From an uncultured Acidobacteriia bacterium (GTDB lineage Bacteria > Acidobacteriota > Terriglobia > Bryobacterales > Bryobacteraceae), in the NCBI GenBank assembly GCA_903907865.1, contig CAIVPR010000088.1, forward strand, positions 1-64,000: a stretch of DNA of 64,000 nucleotides, written 5' to 3'. The notes under the pieces were generated by a model. It was not told the origin of the DNA. It saw only the letters and a program-made list of their open reading frames with translations, and did not search any database. A program made the position numbers and the translations under genes. Within the stretch, counting starts at the first letter, position 1, and each line of letters begins with the position of its first letter. Below, piece after piece: positions 6,959 through 16,655 of the stretch.

Positions 6959-9122
6959 AGAGGAACTCGCTCATATTGAACACCAGCAGGCACAACCGGT
7001 CCAAGTTGTTGCTTGACAGATAATCAGCGGCCTTGGCCCGCTCGTCGGCCCCGGGATCGCGTCCCAACGCCAGCCGCCAAGCGTCCCCGACCGGGTCCAC
7101 CGATTTCGCCAACCGCGCCGCGAACTTCTGCGCTTGCGCGAAGGTCCACGCGCTGTTCATCAGCGCCAAGGCCTGCGGGGCAACCGTCGACGACTCGCGC
7201 CGCGGACAACTCTCCGCCGAATCGGGTGCGTCGAACGTGTCCAGCATCGGGAGCCGGAACGAACGCTTCACGAAGAGATAAACGCTGCGCCGGTCGTACT
7301 CCGCCGGGTCAGCCGAAACCGGCCACATGGTGAGGTCGCGCATCGCCTCACGCTCGTCCTTGGCCAAGGGGGTCACCACGGGCTGACCGAACATCTTGGT
7401 GTTCAGCGCACCCGAAGTGGCGAGGACCCCATCCCGGATCGACTCCGCATCCAGCCTGCGCGGCGTCCGCTGCGCCTTGTACGCGGCGGAATTCATGATG
7501 GTCCGGTGCATCGACTTCATGCTCCAGCCCTGGTCCATGAACTCGGCGGCCAGCCAATCGAGCAATTCCTGGTTCTCCGGTTTCTCGCCCTGCCGCCCGA
7601 AATCGTTGGGCGTCGCCACCAGCCCGGTCCCGAAATGCCCCTGCCAGATGCGGTTCACCATCACGCGCGCGGTGAGCGGGTTGTCGCGCGACGCCAGCCA
7701 TTCCGCCAGCGCCTTGCGCCGGCGCGGGATGAAATTTCCGTCGGCGGGCTCGTTCAGTGACGGGCTGGGACCGAAAACCGCCGGGATCGCGGGCCCCACC
7801 TTTTCGCCCTTCTGCATGGAATCGCCGCGCGGCAGCACGTACGTGTCCGGCACCGGCTCGGTGTGGACCAGCAAGTTCGCCTTGTCGTACATCACCGGCG
7901 TCTTCGCGAAGGCCTCGCCCATCTGCCGGTAGAGCGATTCCCGCGCGTCCTTCGCCGCAGGGCTCTTGTCGGTCGGGCTGATCTCCAGGAACTTCTTACG
8001 CAGTTCCTCTAGCGCGACCACCTTCGTCTGGTAGCGCGTGTATTCGTAGATCCGCATCTGGCTGGTGATGGGGATTTCGCGATCCTCGCTGCCCGCAAAA
8101 AACGCGCCCAACCGGTAGAAATCCTTCTGCGCGATGGGGTCGAACTTGTGGTCGTGGCAGCGGGCGCATTGGAAGGTCAGCCCGAGGAACGCGTTGGCCG
8201 TGACGGTGGCCGCCTCAGCCTGCCATTCGGCGCGGTACTGGTCACCGAAGAAGGTGTATTCGACCGGCATCGCGGCCAAGGTATACAGGGATGTCCCGAG
8301 GCGCTTCTCCAAGCTCGCCAGTTTTGATTCCGGGAGTTCGTAGGTGCCGTTGAGGTCGAAGTTGTCGGGCCAGATCTCGTCCGCAGCGACTTGTTCCTTG
8401 ACGAAAGTGTCGTACGGCTTGTCGGAATTAAACGACCGGATGACGTAGTCCCGGTAGCGCCACGCGTTGGGGAACAGAACGTCGGTTTCGTAGCCGCCGG
8501 TGTCGGCGTATCGGGCCACGTCGAGCCATTGCCGACCCCAGCGTTCGCCGTAGCGGGGCGAGGCGAGATACCGGTCCACCATCTTTTCGTAGGCCTTGGG
8601 GTCGGTATCCTTCAGGAACGTGTCGATCTCGGCGGGAGTGGGGGGTAGTCCAGTGAGGTCGTAGGAGACGCGGCGGATCAGAGTGCGGCGGTCAGCCTCG
8701 GGGCCGGTTGCCTTCGCCATCTGCTCGATAGTTCTGCCGACCGGCTTCACCGGCTTCTGGAACGACCACCAAGACGCGGGTGACTGCCCGCCTGTGTAGG
8801 GCGCGCCTGAATCGATCCACTCGCCCAGTGCGCGTACCTGCTCTGCGGGCAAGGTCTTGTTTCCCGGAGGCATCGCGAGCCCGGCTTGATGCGCGACAGC
8901 CTTGTAGAGCAGGCTTTCCGATGCTTTTCCCGGTACAATCGCGGGTCCCCGTTTGCCGCCCGCCAGCATGGCGTCGCGCGATTCCAAGGAGAGCCCGGAC
9001 ATCTTCGAATTGCCGTGGCATCCCAGGCAGTTCGCCGATAGGATCTTGCGAGCCGATTCCTCAGCGGTTTCGGCCGAGGCTATGCAGACGAAGAACAGGC
9101 CGATCGCGACGGAGCGTGACAC
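6948..9122 (-). CDS. PSD1 and planctomycete cytochrome c domain protein (DUF1549/DUF1553)
   Basis: Secreted 724-aa protein. A signal peptide (residues 1-18) is followed by a planctomycete-type cytochrome c domain with heme motif CLGCH at 32-36, then DUF1549 (about 130-350) which contains a second CxxCH, CARCHDHKFDP, and DUF1553 (about 440-690) with NRIWQGHFGTGLV. The family is abundant in Planctomycetes and Solibacter-like Acidobacteria and is usually paired with DUF1501, as here. The start is GTG at 9122. TATAAT lies 7 nt before it, suggesting a leaderless message even though the esterase gene ends only 18 nt upstream. Confidence 0.9.
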   Translation of the reverse strand: MSRSVAIGLFFVCIASAETAEESARKILSANCLGCHGNSKMSGLSLESRDAMLAGGKRGPAIVPGKASESLLYKAVAHQAGLAMPPGNKTLPAEQVRALGEWIDSGAPYTGGQSPASWWSFQKPVKPVGRTIEQMAKATGPEADRRTLIRRVSYDLTGLPPTPAEIDTFLKDTDPKAYEKMVDRYLASPRYGERWGRQWLDVARYADTGGYETDVLFPNAWRYRDYVIRSFNSDKPYDTFVKEQVAADEIWPDNFDLNGTYELPESKLASLEKRLGTSLYTLAAMPVEYTFFGDQYRAEWQAEAATVTANAFLGLTFQCARCHDHKFDPIAQKDFYRLGAFFAGSEDREIPITSQMRIYEYTRYQTKVVALEELRKKFLEISPTDKSPAAKDARESLYRQMGEAFAKTPVMYDKANLLVHTEPVPDTYVLPRGDSMQKGEKVGPAIPAVFGPSPSLNEPADGNFIPRRRKALAEWLASRDNPLTARVMVNRIWQGHFGTGLVATPNDFGRQGEKPENQELLDWLAAEFMDQGWSMKSMHRTIMNSAAYKAQRTPRRLDAESIRDGVLATSGALNTKMFGQPVVTPLAKDEREAMRDLTMWPVSADPAEYDRRSVYLFVKRSFRLPMLDTFDAPDSAESCPRRESSTVAPQALALMNSAWTFAQAQKFAARLAKSVDPVGDAWRLALGRDPGADERAKAADYLSSNNLDRLCLLVFNMSEFLYVN

Positions 9123-9129
9123 GGTCGTT

Positions 9130-9135
9130 ATTATA
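9130..9135 (-). promoter_or_regulatory. Perfect -10 hexamer TATAAT, 7 nt before a GTG start
   Basis: Read on the minus strand, TATAAT ends exactly 7 nt before the GTG of the PSD1 gene. This predicts transcription starting at the start codon. There is no obvious -35 element and no Shine-Dalgarno sequence in the remaining 7 nt. Confidence 0.5.
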
Positions 9136-9140
9136 TTGCA

Positions 9141-10925
9141 TCAGAAGAGCACCGTGTCCGGGTCTCCGAATACATGGTATTTCGCGCCGTCGACGGCGGG
9201 CAGAACGGTGCCGGTCCAATCGGCGGGATCCGAGATCGTGGTGCGCCGGTCCAACAGGTCCGCGAAATCCCAGTGCAGCGCGAAACCCGGCATCAGCAGC
9301 GCATCCAAGGGATTCCGCAATAGCGGCGTATCGAATGCCGACGCCACGCTGACCGGCATCCGGTCCAAACTCAGCCGCGTGATGCGGGGATCAATGGCCG
9401 CTGCCGCTGCGGCCCAAACTGCCGGCATGCCGCGCGCCGCGATCTCCACCTGCCCCTGCCCCATGCGGTCGATCTGCGCCCGGATGGCCCGGATGCGCAA
9501 CCCCGCCATGTTCTCGCCGATCATGAGCGCCCGAATCACCGAAATCCAGTTCCCCGTCAAAGGCTTCGGCACCGCCGGACGCGCCACCGCAACCTTGTTG
9601 CCGACCCGGATGAGGATCTGGTCGGCCAACCCGGTGAATCTAAACTCTGCGGCGTCGGAGAATGGCAGCGCGGGCGATTCAGGCCCGGCGGCGATACGCT
9701 TCAACTCCGCAACCAATGCGGCGCGATCCCTCGGCTGCCGCATGCGCAGCCGGTCGTCGCGCAAGTATTCGTACAGCTGCCGACCGTCTACCTGCCCGTT
9801 GGGTGTCGCCCAGAGTTTCCAGTCCGGCAGCAACTCCACCTGCGCCTCCGCAGCCGACCCCTTGCCGTCCTTTAGCCACTTGATCACCCACCCGTATATC
9901 CCCTCCCGTACCTCCTTTGGCGTCCCGTGCCCGCCGGGCCCGACCGTCCATTTGACCTTCTCCTGCGCGTCGAAAAAGCTGTAGTAGCGCTTGGCCTCCT
10001 CGACCGCCCGGCGCGCTCCCGCAATCGGGAAGAAGTCGCCTTCGGTGGACCCGACCATCCACGGCTTGGGCGCGAAGAGCTCGATGTAGTCGGAGATGTC
10101 CAAGCCGGACGCGATGAAGTTCGGGACGCTCTGCTCGGCGTCCCCCGTCGGACCCGGAAAGACCTCGTGGAACGAATTGATGTAGCAGGAGGGTGCCGCG
10201 ACTTTCACGCGTGGATCCAACGCGGAAATATACGTCGCCACTGTGCCGCCGCCCGAACATCCCGATGCCCCCAATTTTTCGGCATCCACTTCCGGACGGC
10301 TCGCGAGGTAATCCAAGGCGCGCTTGGCGTCCCAGATCCGGTAGCGCGCGAAACTCTGTCCGATCCACAGGGATTGCGCCCCCAGCGTGGTGTGTTGTTC
10401 CGTGGATCCGCCGATGATGGAGGCATGCAGCAGCGGGGAGTAGGCCTGATTTCGTTCGCCTTGGCCGACCGGATCGAATGTGAGGACCACAAAACCCTTC
10501 AGCGCGAGATTGGCCGCGATCAATTGCGCGGCGGGCTTCCCCTCGTCCCAATGCCCCAGCGCGAACAGGACGCCCGGATGCTTGCCCGGCGAATCCGGCA
10601 GGTAGACGTTAGCGGTGACCCGGTAGCCCGGCAGGCTCTCAAAGATGGCCTTGTCGATTGCGTAGCCGCGCATCCGGATTGTGCCGGTGACACGCGCGTT
10701 GAGCGGACCGCTGTAGTCCGGCAGCCCGCCGATCAGGTCCAGAATCTTGGCGCGGACTTGGCGTTGGCGCTCGCGTGCGTCGCCGACATTGCGGATTGCG
10801 GCGATTTTGGTTTCCCGATCCGCCAGTTGCCGTTCCGCAAGGGAGTCCATCCACTTGAGTAGTGGTTCCGGGGTCTGGGCCGCCGCAAGCCGGGCGACCA
10901 TTAGAAAAACGGCGAAGGCGCGCAT
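9141..10925 (-). CDS. Secreted acetylxylan esterase-like alpha/beta hydrolase
   Basis: Alpha/beta hydrolase of 594 aa with a signal peptide (RAFAVFLMVARLAAAQ). The catalytic core shows GHWDEGK, the strand VVLTFDPVGQGERN, and the nucleophile elbow GASGCSGGGT, in which Ser lies within G-C-S-G-G as in acetylxylan esterase-like and dienelactone-hydrolase-like enzymes. A histidine in VGPGGHGTPKEVREGIY is the likely catalytic base. The C-terminal 200 residues form a second, less clear domain. The open frame extends upstream, but ATG 10925 begins the signal peptide and is preceded by a -10-like TAGAAT. It probably deacetylates plant-type polysaccharides outside the cytoplasm. Confidence 0.75.
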   Translation of the reverse strand: MRAFAVFLMVARLAAAQTPEPLLKWMDSLAERQLADRETKIAAIRNVGDARERQRQVRAKILDLIGGLPDYSGPLNARVTGTIRMRGYAIDKAIFESLPGYRVTANVYLPDSPGKHPGVLFALGHWDEGKPAAQLIAANLALKGFVVLTFDPVGQGERNQAYSPLLHASIIGGSTEQHTTLGAQSLWIGQSFARYRIWDAKRALDYLASRPEVDAEKLGASGCSGGGTVATYISALDPRVKVAAPSCYINSFHEVFPGPTGDAEQSVPNFIASGLDISDYIELFAPKPWMVGSTEGDFFPIAGARRAVEEAKRYYSFFDAQEKVKWTVGPGGHGTPKEVREGIYGWVIKWLKDGKGSAAEAQVELLPDWKLWATPNGQVDGRQLYEYLRDDRLRMRQPRDRAALVAELKRIAAGPESPALPFSDAAEFRFTGLADQILIRVGNKVAVARPAVPKPLTGNWISVIRALMIGENMAGLRIRAIRAQIDRMGQGQVEIAARGMPAVWAAAAAAIDPRITRLSLDRMPVSVASAFDTPLLRNPLDALLMPGFALHWDFADLLDRRTTISDPADWTGTVLPAVDGAKYHVFGDPDTVLF

Positions 10926-10932
10926 GAGCGCA

Positions 10933-10938
10933 ATTCTA
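10933..10938 (-). promoter_or_regulatory. -10-like hexamer TAGAAT, 7 nt before the esterase ATG
   Basis: On the minus strand TAGAAT is followed by 7 nt and then the ATG at 10925. No Shine-Dalgarno sequence is present, which fits a leaderless transcript. No -35 box is visible. Confidence 0.45.
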
Positions 10939-10989
10939 GCGCGAATCGCTCGGCCCCGCACTCGTTGATCGAAGGGCGGCGTCCGGTCC

Positions 10990-11619
10990 TCACTGCGCAG
11001 GAAACGGGAAAGCTGCCGCAACTGCCATCGACGCTTCGGGCCAAGCCAACGGTGCCACGTACTCGCCTTCGGCATATGCCTTCACGGAGGCATAGACACC
11101 GGTGCGCGGTGCCCGGTGAACGATCAACCTCCGCCCCTTGACGTCAATCACCCAATACTCCCGGATTTCCGCCCGTGCGTAGAGGCGGGCTTTCGGGCCG
11201 AGGTCGAATGCGAGGGTGGAGTCCGACACCTCGATCACGAGCCGGACATCGGACGCTGGCGGATTGCCTCCCATGTACTCGGACGCCGGTTTCGCGAGAA
11301 CCGCAAAATCGGGCTCGGGCTCGCTGGTCGGATTGTCCTCTGGGGAAACGTCTATCGGACCTTCCGGGTTCAGATAGCGCACGCCGCAAACTGCGGCCAG
11401 CCATTCCAAGACCGAAATGAACACCACCATGTGCGGACGCTTCTTGGGCATTTTTTCGATCAGTTCACCTTCAATGAGTTCCAAGTGGTCGCGGTCCCAA
11501 AGGCCTGTCGACTCCAAGCTTTCGCACTCGGCCCGCGTCCAGCGCTTGCGGGGCGGATACACCCAAGTGGAATGAGGGGCGACCGGGAATTCGATGGCGG
11601 GGGCGAGTTCGACGGGCAT
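10990..11619 (-). CDS. Uma2 family endonuclease (DUF820)
   Basis: A 209-aa protein of the Uma2/DUF820 family, a PD-(D/E)XK nuclease-like fold common in cyanobacteria and Acidobacteria. Recognisable segments are DHLELIEGELIEKMPKK (about residues 44-60), SEPEPDFAVL with the catalytic-type Asp, VIEVSDSTLAFDLGPKARLYARA and EYWVID near the end. The frame is open upstream, but ATG 11619 immediately precedes the conserved part and faces the divergent Oar-like gene. The biological role of the family is not settled; many genomes carry many copies. Confidence 0.85.
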   Translation of the reverse strand: MPVELAPAIEFPVAPHSTWVYPPRKRWTRAECESLESTGLWDRDHLELIEGELIEKMPKKRPHMVVFISVLEWLAAVCGVRYLNPEGPIDVSPEDNPTSEPEPDFAVLAKPASEYMGGNPPASDVRLVIEVSDSTLAFDLGPKARLYARAEIREYWVIDVKGRRLIVHRAPRTGVYASVKAYAEGEYVAPLAWPEASMAVAAAFPFPAQ

Positions 11620-11702
11620 AAGATGCTGATCCGATATTACCGCGATTGACGATTGTAGCCAGCCATTGCAACCGAGCCCCCAATTTGATAGGCTTTCACC
11701 CC

Positions 11703-14700
11703 ATGGGGTCCAAACGTAAAACAAGCCTTCTCCTCGTATTTGCCACCGTTCTACAATTGCCGGAACTTCGCGCCCAGGTGCTTTACGGGTCAATCGCCGG
11801 CAATGTCACTGACAAATCAGGTTCCGCCTTGCCTAGCGCGCAGGTGGAGTCCCTGAACATCCAAACCGGCATCCTAAACAAGTCCGCTACCGACACCCAC
11901 GGGGCCTTTGCGTTCAACGACCTCCAGCCCGGCAGCTACAAGCTCACCGTCACCGCACCGTCGTTCGGCACCGTGGTCCAGAACGATATCCAAGTGGAAG
12001 CCAACACCGTCCGCCGTATCGACGTTGCGCTCGACGTGGCGCAGGTGAACCAGAGCGTGACTGTCGACGCCTCCGCCGCCACCCTCCAAGCCGACAAGGC
12101 GGAGGTCAACACGCAGATTTCCGACAAGCAGATCGAGGACTATCCGTTGACTGGCTCCCGCAACTTCCAGAGCCTGCTGGATTTGGTGCCGGGCGTGAGT
12201 CCCCCGGCGGCGTCGCACTCGGAGGCGGGCAACCCCACCGGCGCGCTGGCGACCAACGTCAACGGGTCGTCTTACAACAACAACGGCACGCGCGTGGACG
12301 GCACGGTGAACGGCTACCCTTGGCTGCCGGAAATCATCGCCTACGTCCCGCCAGCCGAGGCCATCCAGGGCGTGAGCGTCTCCACCGGCAATTACGACGC
12401 CGAGCAGGGTATGGCGGGCGGCAGCGCCGTCAACGTGACCATGAAATCCGGGACGAACTCGTTCCACGGGGCGTTGTGGGAATACAACACCGTCAGCAAG
12501 CTCAACGCCAAGAACTTCTTCTACCGGGGTGGTCCCAACATCCCCAAATTCATCAACAACCAGTTCGGTGCGACGCTGGGCGGGCCGATCCTCAAGAACA
12601 AGCTGTTCTTCTTCGCCGACTGGGAGCGCATGATGAAGCGTCAGGCGGCGTCCGGGACCGAGTCGGTGCCGACCGCCCCCATGCGCAACGGGGACTTCAG
12701 CTTCACCACTACCAAGATCTACGACCCGGCCACCGGCACCTCCACTGGCACCGGGCGGACCCAGTTCCCCGGCAACATCATCCCCGCCAGCCGTCTGAGC
12801 ACCGCCGCCAAGATGATGGCCGCGCTGGAGCCTGAGCCGAATCTCGGCACCGGTGCCACCTCAAATTACTTCGCCGTCGGCCACTACTACTTCAACAAAG
12901 ACAACGTCGACGTCAAGATCAACTACAACCCGAACGACCGCAGTTCCATCTTCGTGCGTTACAGCGTCCTGCCTTACGATATCTTCGACCCCCCGGCCTT
13001 GGCGGGTGCGGGCGGCGCGGCGCTTAACGGCGGCCAGCCGGGCCACGCGACCGGCACCGTCCGCAGTTCGGCGGTAGGCGGAACCTACACCCTGACGCCG
13101 TCGCTATTGTTCGACGGGAACGTCGGATACACTCGCCAGGCAATAGCGGGCAAAGATGTGGACATCACAACGAACTTCGGCTCCGACGTTCTGAAGATTC
13201 CGGGAACCAACGGCGGCTTGGACCTGCAGGGCGGGCAACCGTACTTCGCGGTGAGCGGCTACACGTCGTTCGGCAATCCCAACGTCTCCAACCCGTTCGT
13301 CTTCCGCGACAACCAGTTCACCTTCGCGGGCAACGTCAGCTGGAGCAAGCGGTCCCACGCCACGCGTTTCGGCTTCGACATCGTGGACTACGGGATCAAC
13401 CACTTCCAGCCGCAGTTGAAATACGGCCCGCGCGGAGGATTCTCGTTTACCGGCGGGTTGACGACGCTGAGCGGCGGGTCGGCCTCGAACGGCTACAACG
13501 GCTGGGCCGATTTCATGCTGGGCCTGCCGCAGGCGATGGGCAAGGACATCCAAAACATCAATCCCGGGACGGTGCGGGAGCGGTCTTACGGGCTCTACGC
13601 CCGCGACCAGTACCAGGTCACGTCGCACTTGACTGTCACTTACGGGATGCGCTACGAACTTTACCCACTCGCACACCGGGACCATTTCGGCTTCGACCGG
13701 TATGACCCGACGTCGAACCTGGTGCTGTTGGGTGGCCTCGGCGGCGTGCCGTACGATGCCGGGGTCAACGCCGGGCACGGCAATTTTGCGCCGCGTCTGG
13801 GTATTGCGTGGCGGATCGGGGAAAAGATGGTGATCCGGACAGGCTACGGAGTCACCGTGGACCCGAACAACTTCCGCGTGTTGCGCGATGCCTATCCGGC
13901 AGTGATTTCGCAGCAGCTGAGCGGGGCCAACAGCTACACGAACGCGGGCACGCTGCTGACCGGGCTGCCACCGGTGATCATCCCGGATATTTCCACCGGC
14001 AAGCTGGTCTTCCCGAGCACGCTGGGGACATCGACCTACGGCAAGGATATCCGTCGAGGGTACATCGAATCCTACAACTTTACGATCCAGCGCGAAATGG
14101 GCAAGGGGGTCAACATCCAAGCCGGCTATGTCGGCACGATGTCGATCCGCCAGTTCGCCTCGGTCAATATCAATGCCTCCACGCCGAACGGGGGCAACAA
14201 CGCGCGTCCCTTGTACGTGCTGTACGGCAACGCGTCGGATATCAACGTGGCCACGCCATACAATTCGTCGCGGTACAACTCGCTTCAGGCTCAGGCGGTG
14301 AAGCGGATCAAAGGGGCGTCGTCGATCCGTTTGGCGTACACGTGGAGCCGCGCTGTTGATTACGGCGACAATAGCGATTCCGGCCTGACCTGGGCCTGGG
14401 CTCCGATCCAATACCGGAACAAGGCGCTCGCAGGTTATGACCGGACGCACAACTTCAAGCTCTTCGGCACCTATGAATTGCCGTTCGGTCGCAGCCAGAA
14501 GTGGCTGACCCACGGGCTCGGCAAGGCAGTGGCGGGCGGGTGGCAGGTCAACGGGATCATGGCGCTGGTCAGCGGATCGCCGTTCACGGTGTCATCGTCG
14601 GCCACGGCGTTGAACTCCCCCGGCAACGCCCAGACGGCCAACCAGGTGCAGCCGACCGTGGCGATCTACGGTGGCTTGACCCCCTACTTCGACACCACCG

Positions 14701-14972
14701 CGTTCGCAGCTCCCACGGGTGCGGGCGTTTTTGGGAATGCCGGGCGGAACATCCTGCGCGGGCCGGGGTACTTCAACCTCGACGCCAGCGTATTCCGGAA
14801 TTTTCGGATCACCGAACGGGTGAAAGGTCAGTTCCGGGCCGAGGCTTTCGGATCCACCAACACGCCACACTTCGGCAATCCGGCTGCGACCGTGACCAGC
14901 GGCGGCTTCGGCAACATCACATCGTCCAGCGGACAGCGCCAGTTGCGGTTCGCGATGAAACTGACGTATTAG
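11703..14972 (+). CDS. Oar-like TonB-dependent outer-membrane protein with carboxypeptidase-regulatory-like domain
   Basis: Large outer-membrane protein of 1089 aa. A signal peptide (GSKRKTSLLLVFATVLQLPELRAQ) is followed by a carboxypeptidase regulatory-like beta-sandwich (VLYGSIAGNVTDKSGSALPSA, about residues 26-110), a plug-like region (VPGVSPPAA and following) and a long beta-barrel rich in NNQFGATLGGPI, SRYNSLQ and YTWSR-type motifs. It ends in an aromatic residue (RQLRFAMKLTY), as barrel proteins do. This is the acidobacterial Oar/SusC-like family, thought to take up oligosaccharides or other large substrates. ATG 11703 was chosen over an ATG-like start at 11646 because it begins the signal peptide. 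A strong terminator follows. Confidence 0.88.
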   Translation: MGSKRKTSLLLVFATVLQLPELRAQVLYGSIAGNVTDKSGSALPSAQVESLNIQTGILNKSATDTHGAFAFNDLQPGSYKLTVTAPSFGTVVQNDIQVEANTVRRIDVALDVAQVNQSVTVDASAATLQADKAEVNTQISDKQIEDYPLTGSRNFQSLLDLVPGVSPPAASHSEAGNPTGALATNVNGSSYNNNGTRVDGTVNGYPWLPEIIAYVPPAEAIQGVSVSTGNYDAEQGMAGGSAVNVTMKSGTNSFHGALWEYNTVSKLNAKNFFYRGGPNIPKFINNQFGATLGGPILKNKLFFFADWERMMKRQAASGTESVPTAPMRNGDFSFTTTKIYDPATGTSTGTGRTQFPGNIIPASRLSTAAKMMAALEPEPNLGTGATSNYFAVGHYYFNKDNVDVKINYNPNDRSSIFVRYSVLPYDIFDPPALAGAGGAALNGGQPGHATGTVRSSAVGGTYTLTPSLLFDGNVGYTRQAIAGKDVDITTNFGSDVLKIPGTNGGLDLQGGQPYFAVSGYTSFGNPNVSNPFVFRDNQFTFAGNVSWSKRSHATRFGFDIVDYGINHFQPQLKYGPRGGFSFTGGLTTLSGGSASNGYNGWADFMLGLPQAMGKDIQNINPGTVRERSYGLYARDQYQVTSHLTVTYGMRYELYPLAHRDHFGFDRYDPTSNLVLLGGLGGVPYDAGVNAGHGNFAPRLGIAWRIGEKMVIRTGYGVTVDPNNFRVLRDAYPAVISQQLSGANSYTNAGTLLTGLPPVIIPDISTGKLVFPSTLGTSTYGKDIRRGYIESYNFTIQREMGKGVNIQAGYVGTMSIRQFASVNINASTPNGGNNARPLYVLYGNASDINVATPYNSSRYNSLQAQAVKRIKGASSIRLAYTWSRAVDYGDNSDSGLTWAWAPIQYRNKALAGYDRTHNFKLFGTYELPFGRSQKWLTHGLGKAVAGGWQVNGIMALVSGSPFTVSSSATALNSPGNAQTANQVQPTVAIYGGLTPYFDTTAFAAPTGAGVFGNAGRNILRGPGYFNLDASVFRNFRITERVKGQFRAEAFGSTNTPHFGNPAATVTSGGFGNITSSSGQRQLRFAMKLTY

Positions 14973-14977
14973 AGACG

Positions 14978-15004
14978 GGGGGCGGATTTGAACCGCCCCC
15001 TTTT
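14978..15004 (+). terminator. Intrinsic terminator after the Oar-like gene
   Basis: An 8-bp GC stem (GGGGGCGG at 14978-14985, CCGCCCCC at 14993-15000) with a 7-nt loop is followed directly by TTTT. It starts 5 nt after the stop codon at 14972. The T tract overlaps the stop of the convergent sulfatase gene. Confidence 0.8.
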
Positions 15005-16655
15005 ACTCCTTGACCTTCGGCTTGCCCTTCCGACGTTCCTGCAACTCGGCCCAATCCACCACATTCGCCCGCTTGGCCCAAGCCTGCCACTTGGCCACCA
15101 TCATCTTGGTCCGGTCCGGGAACTTCGCGGCCAGATTGTTCCGCTCCGTCCGATCATGCTTCATGTCGAACAGCTCCCAATCGCCGGGGAACTTCGATAC
15201 GAGCTTCCAATCGCCGTCGCGCATGGCGCGATTGCCCTCGTGCTCCCAATACAGCTCGCGCGGGACAGGCTTGGCCCCCGTGAACGCCGGCACCAAGCTC
15301 TTGCCCTCGGCGGGTTGGATCGTATTGCCGTTGAAGGTCGTCGGATATTTCGCCTGCGCGACATCCACGCAGGTCGCCATCAGATCCACCAAGTGCCCCG
15401 TCTGGTCCAGGAACGTCCCTGTCTTCTTCGTGATCTTCGCTGGCCACTTGGCGATGAACGGCGACGAGATCCCGCCCTCGTGCTCCCAGTGCTTGTACAA
15501 CCGGAACGGCGTATTGCTGGCGTTGGCCCAGCCCACTCCGTAACTTTGGAAGCTGTCCTCGCCGCCCGGCATCAACTCCGGAATATTGCCCGAATGCACC
15601 GGACGCCCGTCCACCGTTGTCTTCCGCACGCCGGTCGAGTTCGTGTTCCGCGCCAACTCCTCCGCGCATCCGCCGTTGTCGGCGAGGAACATCACCAGCG
15701 TGTCGTTCTCGACGCCGGTTTCCTTCAGTGCCGCCACAATCTTACCGATGTTCTGGTCCAACCGGTCCACCTGAGCGGCGTAGACCGCCATCCGGCGCGC
15801 ATGCCACTCTTTTTCCGGCGAATCCGCCCAAGCGGGCACGGAGGAATCCCGCTCGGTGATACCCCACTTTGGGTCCACCAGGCCGATCTCGATCTGACGC
15901 TTGTGCCGCTCCTCGCGCAGCTTGTCCCAGCCGTCCTTGTAGCGGGAAATGTACTTGTCGATCTCCGGTTGCAGAGCGTGCAACGGCCAGTGCGGCGCCG
16001 TGAACGCCGCGTACAGGAAGAATGGTGCGTCGGGCGACGCCTGCTTGTGGTCGCGGATGAACGTCGCTGCCTGCTGCCCCAGCGCGTCGGTGTAATAGTA
16101 GTCCTTAGGCGACTGGATGCGCTCGTTGCCCCGCGTCAGCGTCACCGGGTTGAAGTAGTCGGCCGCCCCCGCGATCGTTCCGTAGTACTTCTCGAAGCCG
16201 CGCTGCAGGGGCCAATTGTGCGGATCGGAATCGGGCGGCGTCACGTGCCACTTGCCCACCATCATGGTCTTGTATCCGGCGGGTTTCAACACCTCCGCGA
16301 TGGTGACCGCGTTCTTGCTCAAGTCGCCCCGGTAGCCGGGCAGGTCGTCTTCGAAGACCATGTGACCCACTCCGGCCTGGTGCGAATAGAGACCGGTCAG
16401 CAGTGACGCGCGGGTCGGACAGCAGCGCGCCGTGTTGTAGAACTGGCGGAACTTGACGCCCTCCTTCGCCATCGCCGCCAGGTTCGGCGTGTCAATCTCG
16501 CCCCCATAGGGCGCGATGTCGGAGAATCCGAGATCGTCCGCTAGGATCAAGACAATGTTGGGGCGCTTGGCCGGAGCCGCGTTGAGCGTCATCGGAGCTA
16601 CAGCCGCCGCGGAGAGCGCGAAGAACTCGCGGCGATTCATACTCGTGTTCGGCAT
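15003..16655 (-). CDS. Secreted arylsulfatase
   Basis: Sulfatase of 550 aa. A twin-arginine-type signal (NRREFFALSAAAVAP) precedes the metal site ADDLGFSD at about 39-46 and the formylglycine motif CCPTR at 78-82, in which Cys78 of CXPXR is the residue converted to formylglycine. The segment LYSHQAGVGHM follows, as in arylsulfatase A-like enzymes. C-terminal GDWKLVSKFPGDWELFD is also typical. Hydrolyses sulfate esters, probably of sulfated polysaccharides or aryl sulfates. Its ATG overlaps the stop of the upstream esterase by one nt (TAATG), so they are translationally coupled. ATG 16640 is a possible alternative start. An anaerobic or aerobic sulfatase-maturing enzyme is not in the window. 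Confidence 0.92.
   Translation of the reverse strand: MPNTSMNRREFFALSAAAVAPMTLNAAPAKRPNIVLILADDLGFSDIAPYGGEIDTPNLAAMAKEGVKFRQFYNTARCCPTRASLLTGLYSHQAGVGHMVFEDDLPGYRGDLSKNAVTIAEVLKPAGYKTMMVGKWHVTPPDSDPHNWPLQRGFEKYYGTIAGAADYFNPVTLTRGNERIQSPKDYYYTDALGQQAATFIRDHKQASPDAPFFLYAAFTAPHWPLHALQPEIDKYISRYKDGWDKLREERHKRQIEIGLVDPKWGITERDSSVPAWADSPEKEWHARRMAVYAAQVDRLDQNIGKIVAALKETGVENDTLVMFLADNGGCAEELARNTNSTGVRKTTVDGRPVHSGNIPELMPGGEDSFQSYGVGWANASNTPFRLYKHWEHEGGISSPFIAKWPAKITKKTGTFLDQTGHLVDLMATCVDVAQAKYPTTFNGNTIQPAEGKSLVPAFTGAKPVPRELYWEHEGNRAMRDGDWKLVSKFPGDWELFDMKHDRTERNNLAAKFPDRTKMMVAKWQAWAKRANVVDWAELQERRKGKPKVKE

Noticed and set aside
11646-11694. TTGACG as a -35 box with TAGGCT as -10 for the first Oar-like gene
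   Set aside because: The spacing is 37 nt; TAGGCT alone, 8 nt before the ATG, is too weak to call.
13104-14513. 469-codon antisense frame in the first Oar-like gene
   Set aside because: Arises from codon bias of the barrel; no motif, and the plus strand has a complete receptor.
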